Shown here piece after piece: positions 6,076 to 6,564 of a stretch of 6,564 nucleotides of DNA (positions are counted from its first letter, which is position 1; each line of letters starts with the position of its first letter). This stretch comes from an uncultured cyanobacterium (GTDB lineage Bacteria > Cyanobacteriota > Vampirovibrionia > Gastranaerophilales > Gastranaerophilaceae). The notes under the pieces were generated by a model. That model ran no database searches. It was not told where the DNA came from and saw nothing but the letters and a program-made list of their open reading frames with translations. Location: positions 1 through 6,564 of the forward strand of contig CAMAML010000071.1 of NCBI GenBank assembly GCA_945836835.1. The letters run 5' to 3'. A program made the position numbers and the translations under genes.

Positions 6076-6091
6076 TACTACATTTGTAGTA
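6076..6091. promoter_or_regulatory. BlaI/MecI/CopY-type operator dyad
   Basis: TACTACATTTGTAGTA: 7-bp perfect arms around a TT centre. It contains TACA-TT-TGTA, the TACANNTGTA core known for the BlaI/MecI/CopY winged-helix repressor family, and closely resembles the mec operator. It overlaps the -10 box and the expected start point of the minus-strand promoter at 6088-6116, an ideal position for repression. No BlaI/CopY gene is in the window, so the regulator would have to act from elsewhere. Confidence 0.55.
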
Positions 6092-6116
6092 TAACTCTTT
6101 GTTTGAAAATTTTAAA
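6088..6116 (-). promoter_or_regulatory. candidate promoter of the c-di-GMP gene
   Basis: Minus strand TTTAAA (6116-6111, 4/6 match), a 17-bp spacer and TATACT (6093-6088). Transcription would start near 6081, giving a leader of about 165 bases before TTG 5914. The overlapping operator dyad supports this being the regulated promoter. Confidence 0.45.
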
Positions 6117-6167
6117 CCCTTTTTTTGAATAAGTTTACAATTTTTGGTGGATTTTTGGAAAATTATC

Positions 6168-6196
6168 TTGCGAAAACCGCTTTATTATTGTAAAAT
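6168..6196 (+). promoter_or_regulatory. promoter of the zinc-ribbon gene, leaderless geometry
   Basis: TTGCGA (6168-6173), a 17-bp spacer and TAAAAT (6191-6196), then six bases (TCGGAT) to the ATG at 6203. It has the same -35 hexamer, spacer and ATG distance as the promoter at 3632-3660. TTATTATTGTA (6182-6192) just upstream also occurs before the XRE gene (660-670). Confidence 0.65.
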
Positions 6197-6202
6197 TCGG
6201 AT

Positions 6203-6397
6203 ATGAGGAAATGTAAACTTTGCGGAAAATTGCATACGGATCTCCCGCAATACTGTGATTGCGGCGGGGACGAGTTTGAGGAAGTTGCGGTTAAAGAAGA
6301 AAAAGTTTCCCAAGTCGAAACCTTCAAAAACGTACTGTCGTGGGTAATTTTTGCGGTCTGTATAATCTTATCGGTACTTGTACTGTTTGTGTGGTAA
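6203..6397 (+). CDS. small zinc-ribbon protein with one C-terminal membrane helix
   Basis: A 64-residue protein of unknown function. Residues 4-22 form a compact zinc-ribbon-like knuckle: Cys4-x2-Cys7-Gly, then Cys18-x-Cys20-Gly-Gly. The second half is C-x-C instead of the common C-x2-C, but four cysteines at this spacing still suggest one bound metal. An acidic linker (23-39) leads to a hydrophobic helix at about 43-63 (VLSWVIFAVCIILSVLVLFV) ending in a terminal Trp, so the protein is probably tail-anchored with the ribbon in the cytoplasm. No signal peptide is seen. No Shine-Dalgarno precedes the ATG; the well-placed promoter suggests a leaderless mRNA. It stands alone, diverging from the c-di-GMP gene across a 288-bp gap that holds both promoters and the BlaI-like dyad. 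Similar short 'zinc ribbon plus TM' proteins are common and mostly uncharacterised. Confidence 0.75.
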   Translation: MRKCKLCGKLHTDLPQYCDCGGDEFEEVAVKEEKVSQVETFKNVLSWVIFAVCIILSVLVLFVW

Positions 6398-6533
6398 GTT
6401 GAGGCGATATAAGGGCTCATTGAGTGAACGGCAGCGGAGCGTGGAGCAATAATCCAAGACAGTTTCAGCATCTTCCACCGGTGCGTCTTGCGGAAAAATC
6501 GTGGAACAGCCCTCTCCAGGCGGGAGGCGGATT

Positions 6534-6564
6534 TTGCGTAGGCTGAAGCGAGCAGCGCGAGCGG
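6534..6564 (+). CDS. possible 5' end of another gene, basic leader (runs off right edge)
   Basis: TTG at 6534 is preceded by GGGAGG (6522-6527) with a 6-base spacer, as good as the ribosome sites of the other two TTG-started genes here. It begins MRRLKRAARA and is cut by the window edge. The frame is open back to 6453, and an alternative GTG at 6501 would add a proline/glycine/arginine-rich stretch. A short, strongly basic start is what a prepilin leader looks like before its G|F-T-L-A-E cleavage site, so a second pilin-like gene is a guess. Too little is visible to name it, and the GC-rich segment could be noncoding. Confidence 0.25.
   Translation, partial: MRRLKRAARA

Noticed and set aside
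5915..6081. c-di-GMP or other riboswitch in the long leader of the c-di-GMP gene
   Set aside because: The GEMM core sequences and helices are absent, and I could not fold any known riboswitch from it.
6055..6095. Perfect TTGACA (6055-6060) as a plus-strand promoter with TATAAC (6090-6095)
   Set aside because: The spacing of 29 bp is too long; no good -10 lies at 16-18 bp, and the downstream gene has a better promoter of its own.
6163..6564. Long open frame on the minus strand across the zinc-ribbon gene
   Set aside because: It has no ribosome site, is rich in Ser/Thr/Arg typical of shadow frames, and overlaps a better-supported gene on the other strand.
1..6564. CRISPR array, IS element, prophage, toxin-antitoxin or defence island
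   Set aside because: No spacer-repeat structure, transposase, integrase, terminal inverted repeats, or recognisable defence domains; the XRE gene has no adjacent toxin.

Overview
The window looks like chromosomal DNA of an AT-rich bacterium. The best hint to lineage is the truncated gene at the left edge, a type IV pilin-like protein with the cleavage/helix block FTLAEVLITLGVIGVVAA. From memory this wording is abundant in gut Gastranaerophilales (Melainabacteria, non-photosynthetic relatives of Cyanobacteria), but similar blocks occur in Elusimicrobia and other phyla, so the placement is an inference. A BicA-like SulP transporter and a soluble GAF-GGDEF-HD-GYP protein are compatible with it. 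No phage, IS, CRISPR, rRNA or convincing tRNA was found, and no recognisable defence or other new multi-gene system.

Layout, left to right. Positions 1-571 (minus): 5' part of a prepilin-like gene that runs off the left edge. Positions 684-893 (plus): a small XRE/Cro-type regulator, divergent from the pilin; the 112-bp gap holds overlapping dyads. Positions 997-2604 (plus): a SulP transporter with a C-terminal STAS domain, TTG start and strong Shine-Dalgarno. A hairpin with a T-run closes it against the convergent gene at 2639-3625 (minus), a degenerate double-GNAT-fold protein. Positions 3626-3925 are intergenic, with octamer repeats, dyads and two doubtful mini-ORFs. Positions 3926-5914 (minus): the GAF-GGDEF-HD-GYP cyclic-di-GMP protein, also with a TTG start. 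Its upstream region holds a candidate promoter overlapped by a near-perfect BlaI/MecI/CopY-type dyad. Positions 6203-6397 (plus): a 64-residue zinc-ribbon protein with one C-terminal membrane helix. The last 165 bases are GC-richer and may end in the basic leader of a second prepilin-like gene.

Working together: most genes look like single transcription units and not an operon. The clearest possible functional link is between pilin-type proteins and a cyclic-di-GMP synthesis/degradation protein, since c-di-GMP often controls pili and surface life; this is inference from proximity. The most unusual signals are regulatory: an identical TTGCGA-17-TA(T/A)AAT-6-ATG layout in front of two unrelated genes (predicting leaderless mRNAs), a BlaI/CopY-like operator in front of the c-di-GMP gene, a degenerate 8-bp tandem repeat in three intergenic spots, and an oddly long prepilin leader containing a hairpin.
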